A stretch of 64,000 bases of DNA from NCBI GenBank assembly GCA_035547395.1, contig DASZVA010000010.1:1-64000 (forward strand), written 5' to 3'. Position 1 is the first letter of the stretch. The number at the start of each line of letters is the position of its first letter. This document shows positions 15,120-21,987 of the stretch, in pieces. This DNA comes from CALREJ01 sp035547395 (GTDB taxonomy: Bacteria; Patescibacteriota; Gracilibacteria; Peribacterales; Peribacteraceae). A program made the translations under genes and the position numbers. The notes beneath the pieces are model-generated. The model did no database searches. It was not told the origin of the DNA and worked only from the letters and a program-made list of their open reading frames with translations.

Positions 15120-15247
15120 AAGTCCGCGCCTCCGTCAAAAAGATCTGTAAAGACTGCTTCGTCTACCTGCGCCGCAACGGCCAGGGCAAGCGCGTCGTCC
15201 GCGTGGGCTGCAAAGTGAACCCCAAGCACAAGCAGCGCCAAGGATAA
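15116..15247 (+). CDS. rpmJ: 50S ribosomal protein L36 with an internal insertion
   Basis: This 43-residue gene is easily missed because of its length. It begins MKVRASVKKICKDC and ends in the diagnostic NPKHKQRQG. Zinc ligands are Cys11, Cys14, Cys32 and His38. The usual bacterial L36 has 37-38 residues with the third Cys near 27; here about five residues are inserted between the second and third ligands. The start overlaps the infA stop, and rpsM follows after a 94-bp repeat-bearing leader. Confidence 0.95.
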   Translation: MKVRASVKKICKDCFVYLRRNGQGKRVVRVGCKVNPKHKQRQG

Positions 15248-15251
15248 TCGA

Positions 15252-15339
15252 GCGGTGAGCCATAAGCGGTGAGCGATTAGCACCGCACTTCATTTCTTCC
15301 AATCATTCTCTTCGTCTCCTAGCCCTAACCCTAACCCTA
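15252..15339 (+). repeat. heptamer array and CCCTAA repeat in the rpsM leader
   Basis: Five contiguous 7-base units starting with GC occupy 15252-15286, among them GCGGTGA twice at a 14-base distance. A separate hexamer array CCCTAA, 2.8 copies, lies at 15323-15339 and ends two bases before the rpsM ATG. The segment between is C/T-rich. There is no Shine-Dalgarno. Confidence 0.6.
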
Positions 15340-15341
15340 CC

Positions 15342-15722
15342 ATGGTCCGTCTCTCCGGTGTCGTTCTCCCAGGCAACAAGCGCATGGAAATCGCGCTCAC
15401 GGCCATCAAAGGAATCGGCCGTCCCATGTCCCGCCGCATTCTCGATGAGCTCAAGATCGATCCTGATCTGAAAGCCGAGAAGCTGAATGAAGAACAGGAG
15501 GCCAGGCTACGCGGCCGTATCGAGAAGGAAGTCACCGAAGGCGAACTCGTCCGCAAAGTGTCTCTCGATGTGAAGCGCCTGCAGGATATCGGCACGTGGA
15601 GAGGCATGCGTCACAGAAAGAAGCTGCCCGTCCGCGGCCAGACGTCGCGCAGAAACGCCCGAACCAAGCGCGGTAAGAAGAAGACGGGTCTGTCCGGCCG
15701 CACGACGCTGACCAAGACCTAA
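15342..15722 (+). CDS. rpsM: 30S ribosomal protein S13
   Basis: S13 in the 30S head contacts tRNA and the large subunit. The 126-residue protein carries VRLSGVVLPGNKRMEIALTAIKGIGRPMSRRIL, a helix-two-turn-helix unit, and the C-terminal basic tail MRHRKKLPVRGQTSRRNARTKRG. Order rpmJ-rpsM-rpsK-rpsD-rpoA-rplQ is the classic alpha operon. Confidence 0.97.
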   Translation: MVRLSGVVLPGNKRMEIALTAIKGIGRPMSRRILDELKIDPDLKAEKLNEEQEARLRGRIEKEVTEGELVRKVSLDVKRLQDIGTWRGMRHRKKLPVRGQTSRRNARTKRGKKKTGLSGRTTLTKT

Positions 15723-15723
15723 A

Positions 15724-15765
15724 CCATTTTCCTTTTGCAATTTTTCATTTTCAATTTTCCTCACT
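15724..15765 (+). repeat. six contiguous heptamers abutting rpsK
   Basis: The 42 bases before the rpsK ATG divide into six 7-base units. Units 1, 3, 4 and 5 have the form NNATTTT, and the last unit ends exactly at the start codon. The strand contains one G in 42 bases and no Shine-Dalgarno. Confidence 0.6.
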
Positions 15766-16158
15766 ATGTCTCCCGCAGCCACCAAAGTCCGCAAGAAGAA
15801 GGTCAAGCGCACCGTCAAGAATGCACGCGTGTGCATTCACGCCGGCGAGAACAACACGATCGTGACGATCACGGACCTCGACGGAAACGTGCTGTCGTGG
15901 GCGAGCTCGGGTTCCTCCGGATTCGAAGGAACGCGCAAGTCGACGCCGTACTCCGCAAAAGTCGCGGCCGAGAACGCGGTTGCCAAAGCGGCCAGCTTCG
16001 GCATCGAGTCGGTGACGGTGGAGGTGAAGGGTCTCGGACCCGGACGCGAACAGTCGATCCGCGGACTGCAGGGTGCAGGTCTCAACCTCGACGCGATCGT
16101 CGACGTGACGCCGATTCCGCACGGCGGATGCCGACCGGCCCGCAAGCGCCGCGTCTAA
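15766..16158 (+). CDS. rpsK: 30S ribosomal protein S11
   Basis: S11 lies on the platform and contacts mRNA in the E site. The 130-residue product has VHAGENNTIVTITD-like IHAGENNTIVTITDLDGNVLSWASSG, KSTPYSAKVAAENA, VEVKGLGPGREQSIRGLQ and the C-terminal TPIPHGGCRPARKRRV. All regions are complete. Confidence 0.97.
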   Translation: MSPAATKVRKKKVKRTVKNARVCIHAGENNTIVTITDLDGNVLSWASSGSSGFEGTRKSTPYSAKVAAENAVAKAASFGIESVTVEVKGLGPGREQSIRGLQGAGLNLDAIVDVTPIPHGGCRPARKRRV

Positions 16159-16159
16159 G

Positions 16160-16234
16160 AGCGATCAGCTGCCAGCGTGCAGCGATCAGTCTTTCTTCCA
16201 CTAGTCACTCATCACTTATCACTTACCACTCCTC
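16160..16234 (+). repeat. two heptamer arrays in the rpsD leader
   Basis: Left array: 7-base units beginning AG (AGCNNNC) four times at 16160-16187, with a fifth divergent unit to 16194. Right array: five contiguous units CACTNNT at 16199-16233, then one C and the ATG. The second array lacks G except in its first unit. No Shine-Dalgarno is present. Confidence 0.65.
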
Positions 16235-16852
16235 ATGAAGTACAACGGACCCAAAGCACGGCGCGTACGCAGACTCGGCATCAATCTCTACGGTTCCGAC
16301 AAGTACGATAAAATTCTGCAGAAAAAGCCGTACGGTCCGGGCAAGGGTCCCAAGACCCGCGCCGGCCGCGATTCCGAATACGCGAAGCAGCTGAAGGAAA
16401 AACAGAAGGCGCGCGGCATCTACGGTATCAGCGAAAAGCAGTTCCTGCGTCTGTTCAGCGAGGCGAACAAGTCCAAAGGCCGCACGGGCGATCAGATGAA
16501 GCAGCTCCTCGAGCAGCGTCTGGACAACCTCATCTATCGCGCGGGCTTCGCCATGACGCGTCTGCAATCCCGCCAGTTCGCCGGCCACGGACTTTTCCTG
16601 GTCGACGGCCACCGCGTGACGTCCCCCTCGTACCGCGTGATGCCCGGACAGGTCGTATCGGTTCGCCCGAAAGCGAAAGATTCTCCGGTCTTTGCGGCGA
16701 TCCGCGAGCGCCATGAGAAGTACACGGCGCCCAAGTGGCTCAAGGTCGATGCCTCCGCCCTTCAGGCCGAGGTCGTCTCCGTTCCCGAGGCAGCCGACGC
16801 CGAGCAGGCGATCGACATGCGCCTCGTGGTCGAATTCTACTCACGCACGTAA
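16235..16852 (+). CDS. rpsD: 30S ribosomal protein S4
   Basis: S4 is a primary 16S-binding protein needed for 30S assembly and accuracy. The 205-residue product starts MKYNGPKARRVRRLGINLYG, has the KQLKEKQKARGIYGISEKQF segment and then the S4 RNA-binding domain RLDNLIYRAGFAMTRLQSRQFAGHGLFLVDG. The N-terminal zinc Cys set found in some S4 proteins is absent. Confidence 0.97.
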   Translation: MKYNGPKARRVRRLGINLYGSDKYDKILQKKPYGPGKGPKTRAGRDSEYAKQLKEKQKARGIYGISEKQFLRLFSEANKSKGRTGDQMKQLLEQRLDNLIYRAGFAMTRLQSRQFAGHGLFLVDGHRVTSPSYRVMPGQVVSVRPKAKDSPVFAAIRERHEKYTAPKWLKVDASALQAEVVSVPEAADAEQAIDMRLVVEFYSRT

Positions 16853-16898
16853 TTGTTTCCCCCGGGAAACCCCCTCTTTTTTCTCTTCCTTCCCTCCT

Positions 16899-17897
16899 AT
16901 GCACATTATTCAGGAAGAAATCGGATTGCCAGTCTTCGGGTCCAGCAAGGGCTCCACGGGCGACGATTCGCACAAAGTCTTCACCATTTCGCCGCTTCCT
17001 CCTGGATACGCGATGACACTCGGAAACGCGCTTCGCCGCGTGCTTCTGTCGAGTCTGCCCGGTGCGGCGGTGTCCTCCATCCGCATCAGCGGCGTCCAGC
17101 ATGAGTACACGACGGTGAAAGGCGTGACGGAATCGGTGGTCGACATCATGCTCAACCTCAAGCAGCTCAAACTGCGCAAGCACAGCAAGGATCCCGAGAC
17201 GATCACGCTCGAGGCCAAGGGCCCCCGGGAGATTACGGCCAAGGATCTCAAGGTGACGTCCGACATCGAAGTGCTCAACCCCGATCTGCACATCCTGACG
17301 CTTGAAAAAGGAGGTTCCATCGACATGCAGATTACGGTGGAGAAGGGAGTCGGTTTCGAGCCGGCCGCAGAACGCAACAAGAAGCACCATGAACCGGGTC
17401 TCATCTACATCGACGCCGTCTACTCTCCGGTGGAAAAGGTCCGCTTTGATGTCGAAGCCGCCCGCGTCGGTCAGCGCACGAACCTCGAGAAACTCGTCAT
17501 GGAAGTCATGACGAACGGCTCGCTGACAGCCGAAGAGGCGATGCAGTTTGCATCCCAGATGCTCCAGAGTTACTTCAAGTACTTCGGCTCCGATCAGAAG
17601 ACAGTCGAGCCCGAGTTCATGGCCGATTTCTCCCGCGCGTCCACGGCACAGGTCGAGGAAGTCGGCACGGCCGCGATGCCGGTGAAAGAGAGCTACACGC
17701 CGATCGAAATTCTCAACCTTTCGCCGCGCACGCTTAATGCGCTCATCAATGCCGGCGTCGGTTCCATCGAACAGCTCACCAAGTGCACGGAATCGATCCT
17801 CTCTAACTTCCGCGGATTCGGCGCCAAGGCGCTCGACGAGGTCAAAGACACGCTTGCCACCCGCGGCCTCGCGCTGGCGAATGAATCCGAAGAATAA
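16899..17897 (+). CDS. rpoA: RNA polymerase subunit alpha
   Basis: The alpha dimer nucleates RNA polymerase assembly, and its C-terminal domain contacts promoters and activators. The ATG at 16899 gives 332 residues. The N-terminal domain shows GYAMTLGNALRRVLLSSLPGAAVSSIRI and HEYTTVKGVTESVVDIMLNLKQL, with VEKGVGFEPAAERN and RVGQRTNLEKLVMEVMTNG following. The C-terminal domain (about 265-325) carries IEILNLSPRTLNALINAGVGSIEQL with two HhH-like helices. It lies between rpsD and rplQ as usual. Confidence 0.97.
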   Translation: MHIIQEEIGLPVFGSSKGSTGDDSHKVFTISPLPPGYAMTLGNALRRVLLSSLPGAAVSSIRISGVQHEYTTVKGVTESVVDIMLNLKQLKLRKHSKDPETITLEAKGPREITAKDLKVTSDIEVLNPDLHILTLEKGGSIDMQITVEKGVGFEPAAERNKKHHEPGLIYIDAVYSPVEKVRFDVEAARVGQRTNLEKLVMEVMTNGSLTAEEAMQFASQMLQSYFKYFGSDQKTVEPEFMADFSRASTAQVEEVGTAAMPVKESYTPIEILNLSPRTLNALINAGVGSIEQLTKCTESILSNFRGFGAKALDEVKDTLATRGLALANESEE

Positions 17898-17986
17898 GGA
17901 TTCAGAAGATCCAGACGACTCAGGGATCCAGACGAGCGAAAAGAATTGACACTGAAGCCCAAAAACCTGAGAATGCCCGCCCCGAC

Positions 17987-18021
17987 TCTACTCACTACGA
18001 ACTACTCACTACTTACTCGCA
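17987..18021 (+). repeat. five heptamers abutting rplQ
   Basis: Five 7-base units with the theme ACTACNN run contiguously to the base before the rplQ ATG at 18022. A degenerate left half with GATCCAGACGA repeated twice lies at about 17909-17938. There is no Shine-Dalgarno. Confidence 0.6.
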
Positions 18022-18483
18022 ATGCGCCATCGCAAGTCCCGCCTCCGGCTCACGCAGAAACCCGACCACGCCCGGCTTCTGCAGCGCAATCTCGTGACGT
18101 CGCTTCTGCTCTACGAAGCGATCCGCACGACGCGCCAGCGCGCCAAGGTGGTGCAGCCGATCGTCGACCGCCTGATCACGACCGCCAAGAAGCAAACGCC
18201 GCACGTTGCGATCCGCAGTCTGAATGCGGTGCTGCTCGACAAGAATGCGAGCCGCAAGGTGATGGAGGTGCTCACGGACCGTTACAAGAACCGCGTGTCG
18301 GGATTTACGACCATCAAAGCCGTCGGCGCCCGCAAGGGTGACGGAGCGCAGCTCGTCGATCTCTCGCTCATTGATGCGGTCACGACATCATCGGCAGCTC
18401 CGGCAGAAAAGCCGAAGGCAGCCGCCAAGCCCAAGAAAACAACCGCGAAGAAATCTGCATCCTCCGACTCCTCCGAGAAATGA
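18022..18483 (+). CDS. rplQ: 50S ribosomal protein L17
   Basis: L17 lies near the exit tunnel. The 153-residue protein starts with the diagnostic MRHRKSRLRLTQKPDHARLLQRNLVTSLLLYE and has VQPIVDRLITTAKK. The core ends near residue 117; the remaining part is an Ala/Lys/Ser-rich tail. Its stop overlaps the rplM start as ATGA, tying the alpha operon to rplM-rpsI. Confidence 0.96.
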   Translation: MRHRKSRLRLTQKPDHARLLQRNLVTSLLLYEAIRTTRQRAKVVQPIVDRLITTAKKQTPHVAIRSLNAVLLDKNASRKVMEVLTDRYKNRVSGFTTIKAVGARKGDGAQLVDLSLIDAVTTSSAAPAEKPKAAAKPKKTTAKKSASSDSSEK

Positions 18484-18911
18484 AAACCACGACCGTGAAA
18501 CCAGAGGCACCGAAATGGCATCTCATCGATGCCAAGGGCGAAACGATCGGTAAAGTTGCCGTGAAGGCCGCCTCCGTTCTGCGCGGCAAGCACAAGGCGA
18601 CGTTCTCGCCGCATCAGCTGTGCGGTGACCACGTGGTCATCGTCAACGCCGCCGAGGTGAAGCTGCCGCCCAAGAAAGGACTGCGCAAAACGTACTACCG
18701 CCATACCGGTTTCGTGGGAAACATGAAGATCGCGTCTCTGACGCACATGATGGAGAAGAAGCCGACGTTCGCGATCGAGAACGCCGTCAAAGGAATGCTC
18801 GAAGCAAACAGACTGCGTCGCGACATGCTGAAGCGTCTGCATGTGTACGCTGACGGCCAGCATCCGTATGAAGCCCAAAAGCCCGCTCCTTTGTCCGTCT
18901 CCCGCTCCTAA
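18480..18911 (+). CDS. rplM: 50S ribosomal protein L13
   Basis: L13 is an early assembly protein of the large subunit. The 143-residue product has WHLIDAKGETIGKVAVKAASVLRGKHKATFSPHQLCGDHVVIVNA, the KTYYRHTGF segment and the family end HPYEAQKP. Translation is coupled to rplQ by a 4-base overlap and rpsI follows after five bases. Confidence 0.96.
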   Translation: MKTTTVKPEAPKWHLIDAKGETIGKVAVKAASVLRGKHKATFSPHQLCGDHVVIVNAAEVKLPPKKGLRKTYYRHTGFVGNMKIASLTHMMEKKPTFAIENAVKGMLEANRLRRDMLKRLHVYADGQHPYEAQKPAPLSVSRS

Positions 18912-18916
18912 GCATC

Positions 18917-19312
18917 ATGGCAACCCGTTCGTATTTCTACAGCGTCGGCAAGAGAAAGACCGCCGTCGCGCGCGTCCGGCTTTTCCAGGACGGCTCCGGA
19001 GAGGTGAAGGTGAATGACCAGCCGCTCAAGGCATACTTTGCCGGTACGCAGATCGAGAACGCCATTGCCCCTCTGCTTCTCACCAACAACAAGACATCCA
19101 TCGATATCGAGGCAATCGTCGAAGGCGGCGGCAAGTCCGCGCAATCAGACGCCATCCGCCACGGTATCAGCCGCGCGCTGCTTCTGCTCAACCCGGAACT
19201 CCGCGGTGAGCTCAAGCATGCCGGATTTCTGCGCCGCGACAGCCGCACCAAGGAACGCAAGAAGCCGGGTCTGCACCGCGCACGCCGCGCACCGCAGTTC
19301 AGCAAGCGCTAA
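18917..19312 (+). CDS. rpsI: 30S ribosomal protein S9
   Basis: The C-terminal tail of S9 reaches P-site tRNA. The 131-residue protein has FYSVGKRKTAVARVRLFQDGSGEVKVNDQ, the GGGKSAQSDAIRHGISRALL region and ends RRAPQFSKR, the conserved tail. It is the last gene of the ribosomal cluster; no strong terminator follows immediately on this strand. Confidence 0.97.
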   Translation: MATRSYFYSVGKRKTAVARVRLFQDGSGEVKVNDQPLKAYFAGTQIENAIAPLLLTNNKTSIDIEAIVEGGGKSAQSDAIRHGISRALLLLNPELRGELKHAGFLRRDSRTKERKKPGLHRARRAPQFSKR

Positions 19313-19364
19313 ATTAGGAGTCAAAGGACAACCTACGGTTTTCCTTTGGCTAGAAATCCTTTCC

Positions 19365-19511
19365 CTATAAGGAGTCGCTTAATCGTGGGGCCCGCAAGAC
19401 CCACGATACGCGACGATATTTTGAAATTATAAATATGATTGAAAAACCATAAGCTGTAGCGACATCGCCTAATTCCATTTTGAGAAATCTCAATTGAAGT
19501 AATGCATCCAT
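19365..19511 (-). pseudogene. possible HTH fragment of a transposase
   Basis: This is a 48-residue reading frame. The segment LRFLKMELGDVATAYGFS followed by KYRRVSW resembles the N-terminal HTH of IS630-type transposases, and the frame then ends. It would be a relic if real. The match is from memory of the family pattern only and the piece is short, so chance is possible. Confidence 0.25.
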
Positions 19512-19584
19512 GGTTAACTTACAGCTGCTGAGTTCTTGAGCGCGATGTCCCCCGCGGTTTGTCAGGAGGGTAACGGGGGTGTCG

Positions 19585-19621
19585 GGGGTGCTAGGGAACC
19601 GGACAAGGTTCCCTGCACCCC
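19585..19621. other. strong 15-bp stem-loop
   Basis: GGGGTGC plus AGGGAACC pairs with GGTTCCCT plus GCACCCC, with one bulged T and the 6-base loop GGACAA. It is followed by an A-rich run instead of T, so on the plus strand it is not a standard terminator. Outer bases GTCAGG (19561-19566) and CCTGAC (19619-19624) may extend or compete. Confidence 0.6.
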
Positions 19622-19640
19622 TGACGAAAATAAAAGAAAA

Positions 19641-19657
19641 CCCCGCTGTGTGCGGGG
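19641..19657 (-). terminator. terminator for the minus-strand gene at 19718-20074
   Basis: CCCCGC/GCGGGG with a 5-base loop. On the minus strand it is followed by TTTTCTTTTATTTT, so it terminates transcription coming from the gene at 19718-20074. Confidence 0.75.
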
Positions 19658-19686
19658 TCGTGTGTGTTTGTGTGCCGTGAGGAGTG

Positions 19687-19714
19687 ATCCGCCTTCGCCG
19701 AGGCTTCGGCGGAT
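19687..19714. repeat. ATCCGCC/GGCGGAT inverted repeat
   Basis: Seven-bp perfect arms enclose TTCGCCGAGGCTTC, itself partly self-complementary (TTCGCC with GGCTTC-like bases). It directly abuts the stop of the minus-strand gene at 19718. Similar short palindromes are, from memory, frequent in CPR intergenic DNA. Confidence 0.5.
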
Positions 19715-19717
19715 GAA

Positions 19718-20074
19718 TTACACCAGCTGCATCTTCACGAAGTAGAGGCTCTGGCCTTCAGGGGTATCGAGGACAAATTTGGCGTCGAGCGTGGTCAGCT
19801 GCACAATCGTCTGACACATGCGCAGAAGCATCCGGGGAGGGAGTCCGACGCCGGATTCCAGACAGGCGGCACACAGGCCGGCGGCGTCCTTGGATCGCAG
19901 ATATGATTCACCCTTCGCGTGAATCACATTACAGAGCGACTCCTGCACCTGCAGAATGTAGCGCTCCACATAGCTTTCGAGCGTCTCGACCGGCAGGTCC
20001 TGGACTTCCGGCAGTGCCTCGATGATGTCGAGGTCTTTGTGGATCGCATGGGCGATGCAGGTCTCGATGGACAT
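19718..20074 (-). CDS. hypothetical protein, 118 residues
   Basis: I do not recognise this protein. The ATG at 20074 is preferred because upstream residues of the open frame (to 20200) overlap the divergent endonuclease V gene. The product is soluble and mostly helical by appearance, with three Cys in its middle (CNVIHAK, LCAACLESG) and no signal or membrane segment. It has its own terminator at 19641-19657, which supports expression as a monocistronic unit. Confidence 0.65.
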   Translation of the reverse strand: MSIETCIAHAIHKDLDIIEALPEVQDLPVETLESYVERYILQVQESLCNVIHAKGESYLRSKDAAGLCAACLESGVGLPPRMLLRMCQTIVQLTTLDAKFVLDTPEGQSLYFVKMQLV

Positions 20075-20172
20075 AATGGATGTTGGTATGTGTTTGTGAA
20101 ATCTCCTCAGTATAGCAAATTTGCACGGATTCTTCAAGGGTCTTGAAGCGGTCGGGATTACAATGAAAGGCC

Positions 20173-20862
20173 ATGCTCTCCATTCGCTCCGTCCATCCAT
20201 GGGTGATTCCCCCGCGGGAGGCGATTGCCCTGCAAAAACGCCTCAGTCAGGAAGTGCTCCAAATTCCGCTGCCACGTGACAATCCTGCCCGTTTTATCGC
20301 GGGACTGGATGTTTCCTCCACCCGGTTTGATCCGCTGCTCACGGCCGGAGTGGTCGTCTGGGATCGATTGATGAACAGGGTCATTGAGACGGCTTCCGCC
20401 CAAGCCGATGCGACATATCCGTACATTCCGGGACTTCTGTCGTTCCGTGAAATCCCGGTGCTCGTGCAGGCAATTGAAAAACTGAATACGGTTCCGGATA
20501 TTTTCTTTGTCGACGGGCAGGGCAGAGCGCATCCGCGGCGCATCGGCATTGCGACGCACATCGGCATTCTGCTCGATCGGCCGACGGTCGGCGTCGGCAA
20601 AAGCCGGCTCTGCGGGGCTCATGAAGAAGTGGGCGACGGCATCGGCGATGCAGCTCCGCTCATCGATCAGGATGAAACCATCGGTATGGTGATACGCACC
20701 AAGAAGCGCAGTAACCCGCTCTACATCTCGGTCGGGCATCGCATCGACCTCTCATCATCCGTACGTCTCGTGATGGAATCGCTGCGCGGCTATCGGTTGC
20801 CGGAGCCTACACGCCTCGTGCATAACTATGTGAATGATGTTCGAACAGGAGTGATGGTGTAA
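20173..20862 (+). CDS. nfi: endonuclease V
   Basis: This DNA repair nuclease nicks near deaminated bases such as hypoxanthine. The 229-residue protein has the family motifs: Asp46 in GLDVS, the YIPGLLSFRE wedge (Tyr84, Glu93), the metal Asp114 in VDGQGRAHPRRIGIATHIG, and GVGKSRL with Lys143. Length matches bacterial Nfi. It starts divergently from the unknown gene, with 98 bases between. Confidence 0.94.
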   Translation: MLSIRSVHPWVIPPREAIALQKRLSQEVLQIPLPRDNPARFIAGLDVSSTRFDPLLTAGVVVWDRLMNRVIETASAQADATYPYIPGLLSFREIPVLVQAIEKLNTVPDIFFVDGQGRAHPRRIGIATHIGILLDRPTVGVGKSRLCGAHEEVGDGIGDAAPLIDQDETIGMVIRTKKRSNPLYISVGHRIDLSSSVRLVMESLRGYRLPEPTRLVHNYVNDVRTGVMV

Positions 20863-20863
20863 T

Positions 20864-20964
20864 ACAATGTAAGGTAAAATGAGCGAATGTAGAATGTAAA
20901 GTGAAAGAAAATTCCTTCATTCTACATTTTTAATTTTTAAATTTTTCATTTAGTTCTTGTTTAT
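20864..20964 (+). repeat. complementary heptamer arrays before gene 20965
   Basis: The left array at 20864-20905 has six contiguous 7-base units (theme AATGTA). The right array begins at 20916, shows theme TNNATTT, and remains in 7-base register up to the ATG at 20965. AATGTAGAATG (20886-20896) is the exact reverse complement of CATTCTACATT (20918-20928). This shows that the leader pattern is not limited to ribosomal genes. Confidence 0.6.
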
Positions 20965-21480
20965 ATGAGCTTCATCAGAATTGCCATATTTATTTGTTCA
21001 CTCGTCTGCATTCCGTTGGCATCGGCTCACAGTGACCAGCCGTCATACGAAAAACAGATCGGTCCGTACCTGCTTGATATCGGCTACAGTCAGGCGCCGG
21101 TGCCGGGTCAGCCTGTCAGATTTGATTTTGACCTTTACACGAACACGGGGGCGGACGTGAACTACGCTTCCTTCAATGACATTACATTTTCGATTACGAA
21201 AGACGGACAACTGATCGTCTCACAGACAATTCAAAACACCCAGCCGAACGTGCCGACCTACACATACACGTTCCCGACGGAAGGTGTCTACGCCGTTGCC
21301 GTGACGTATGAGCGGGGGAAAGACGCGCCGCTCTCAACGTCCTTCGATCTGCGCGTGAGCAATGTATCGGGATGGATCGGAATCCTCGACAGTGTCTCGC
21401 ATCAAATCGCAACAATCTTCCTGGCGATCGTCGCAATCGTCGTCTTCACGATCATGATCCTGCAGCGCAGGAAATCATAA
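20965..21480 (+). CDS. membrane-anchored extracytoplasmic protein
   Basis: A 171-residue protein with signal peptide (MSFIRIAIFICSLVCIPLASA), an external beta-rich domain of about 115 residues and a single C-terminal membrane helix (IATIFLAIVAIVVFTIMIL) followed by QRRKS. The domain has strands like GQPVRFDFDLYTNTG and YTYTFPTEGVYAVAVTYERG, resembling small Ig-like/YtkA-like folds that sense or hold ligands. The exact role is unknown. It overlaps the convergent receiver gene by six bases at the 3' end. Confidence 0.75.
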   Translation: MSFIRIAIFICSLVCIPLASAHSDQPSYEKQIGPYLLDIGYSQAPVPGQPVRFDFDLYTNTGADVNYASFNDITFSITKDGQLIVSQTIQNTQPNVPTYTYTFPTEGVYAVAVTYERGKDAPLSTSFDLRVSNVSGWIGILDSVSHQIATIFLAIVAIVVFTIMILQRRKS

Positions 21481-21840
21481 GTAGCTGCTCACTTTGCTGA
21501 TGATGCCGTCGAGCTTGAGTTCGTGTTTGACCAGATAGTCCTTCACGCCGTACGTCCGGCTTTTTTCAATATAGGCGTCCGTGCGGTAATTGGTGAGGAT
21601 CACCACTGGAATCGATAATTTGTTCTTTTTGAGATGTTCGAGGACCGTGAAGCCGTCGCCGCCCGGCATGCGGATATCGAGGACGATCAGATCCGGCACC
21701 GATTCCTCGATGGACGTGATTGTCGTTTCGCCCGTTGCGGTACTGCGAATCACCGCATCGGAGTTTTTCTGTTCCATGCCGAGGCTCACGATCTGCATGA
21801 TCATCGGGTCATCATCCGCGATCAGAATGGTCTTTGGCAT
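21475..21840 (-). CDS. single-domain response regulator (receiver)
   Basis: A CheY-like receiver of 121 residues with no output domain. The acidic pocket Asp9-Asp11 (ADDDP), phospho-acceptor Asp55 (VLDIRMPGGDG), Thr83 (ILTN) and Lys105 (DYLVK) are all present, so phosphorylation is expected. No partner kinase is adjacent; the only kinase in the window is the soluble GAF kinase at 56012. The output must be through protein binding. A good promoter lies just upstream. Confidence 0.92.
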   Translation of the reverse strand: MPKTILIADDDPMIMQIVSLGMEQKNSDAVIRSTATGETTITSIEESVPDLIVLDIRMPGGDGFTVLEHLKKNKLSIPVVILTNYRTDAYIEKSRTYGVKDYLVKHELKLDGIISKVSSYL

Positions 21841-21861
21841 AGGATATGTGTGTACGATAAC

Positions 21862-21889
21862 ATTATAGCATTTTTTATATATTTAGCAA
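21862..21889 (-). promoter_or_regulatory. promoter of the receiver gene
   Basis: On the minus strand: -35 TTGCTA (21889-21884), 16-base spacer, extended -10 TGCTATAAT (hexamer TATAAT at 21867-21862). The start codon is at 21840. Confidence 0.5.
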
Positions 21890-21987
21890 ATTGCTCCAAA
21901 ATACGTAGGCAATGCATGTTTTGGTCCGTCAGCATTCAGGAAGTGATTGACTCGTCTGTTGAATACGGTACAAAGAAAAGAGGCATC

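Larger units (their letters stand above)
19313..19717. other. 405-bp structured gap after rpsI
   Basis: No established RNA family is recognised. Two complementary pairs interleave: AGCTGTA (about 19452) with TACAGCT (about 19521), and GACATCGC (about 19462) with GCGATGTC (about 19542), so they could form a pseudoknot. A 15-bp stem-loop (19585-19621, loop GGACAA) follows. A short minus-strand reading frame at 19365-19511 and a terminator at 19641-19657 lie inside. ATCCGCC/GGCGGAT forms another inverted repeat at 19687-19714. Confidence 0.5.

Noticed and set aside
15323..15339. CCCTAA repeat as a telomere or assembly chimera
   Set aside because: It is under three copies and embedded in a normal rpmJ-rpsM junction.
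16160..16234. Repeat arrays as CRISPR
   Set aside because: Units are 7 bases and degenerate, without spacers, and no cas gene is present in the window.
19313..19717. tmRNA, RNase P RNA or SRP RNA in the gap after rpsI
   Set aside because: The conserved cores of these RNAs (tRNA-like ends and tag, P4 sequences, GGAAG-type tetraloop domain) are not present.
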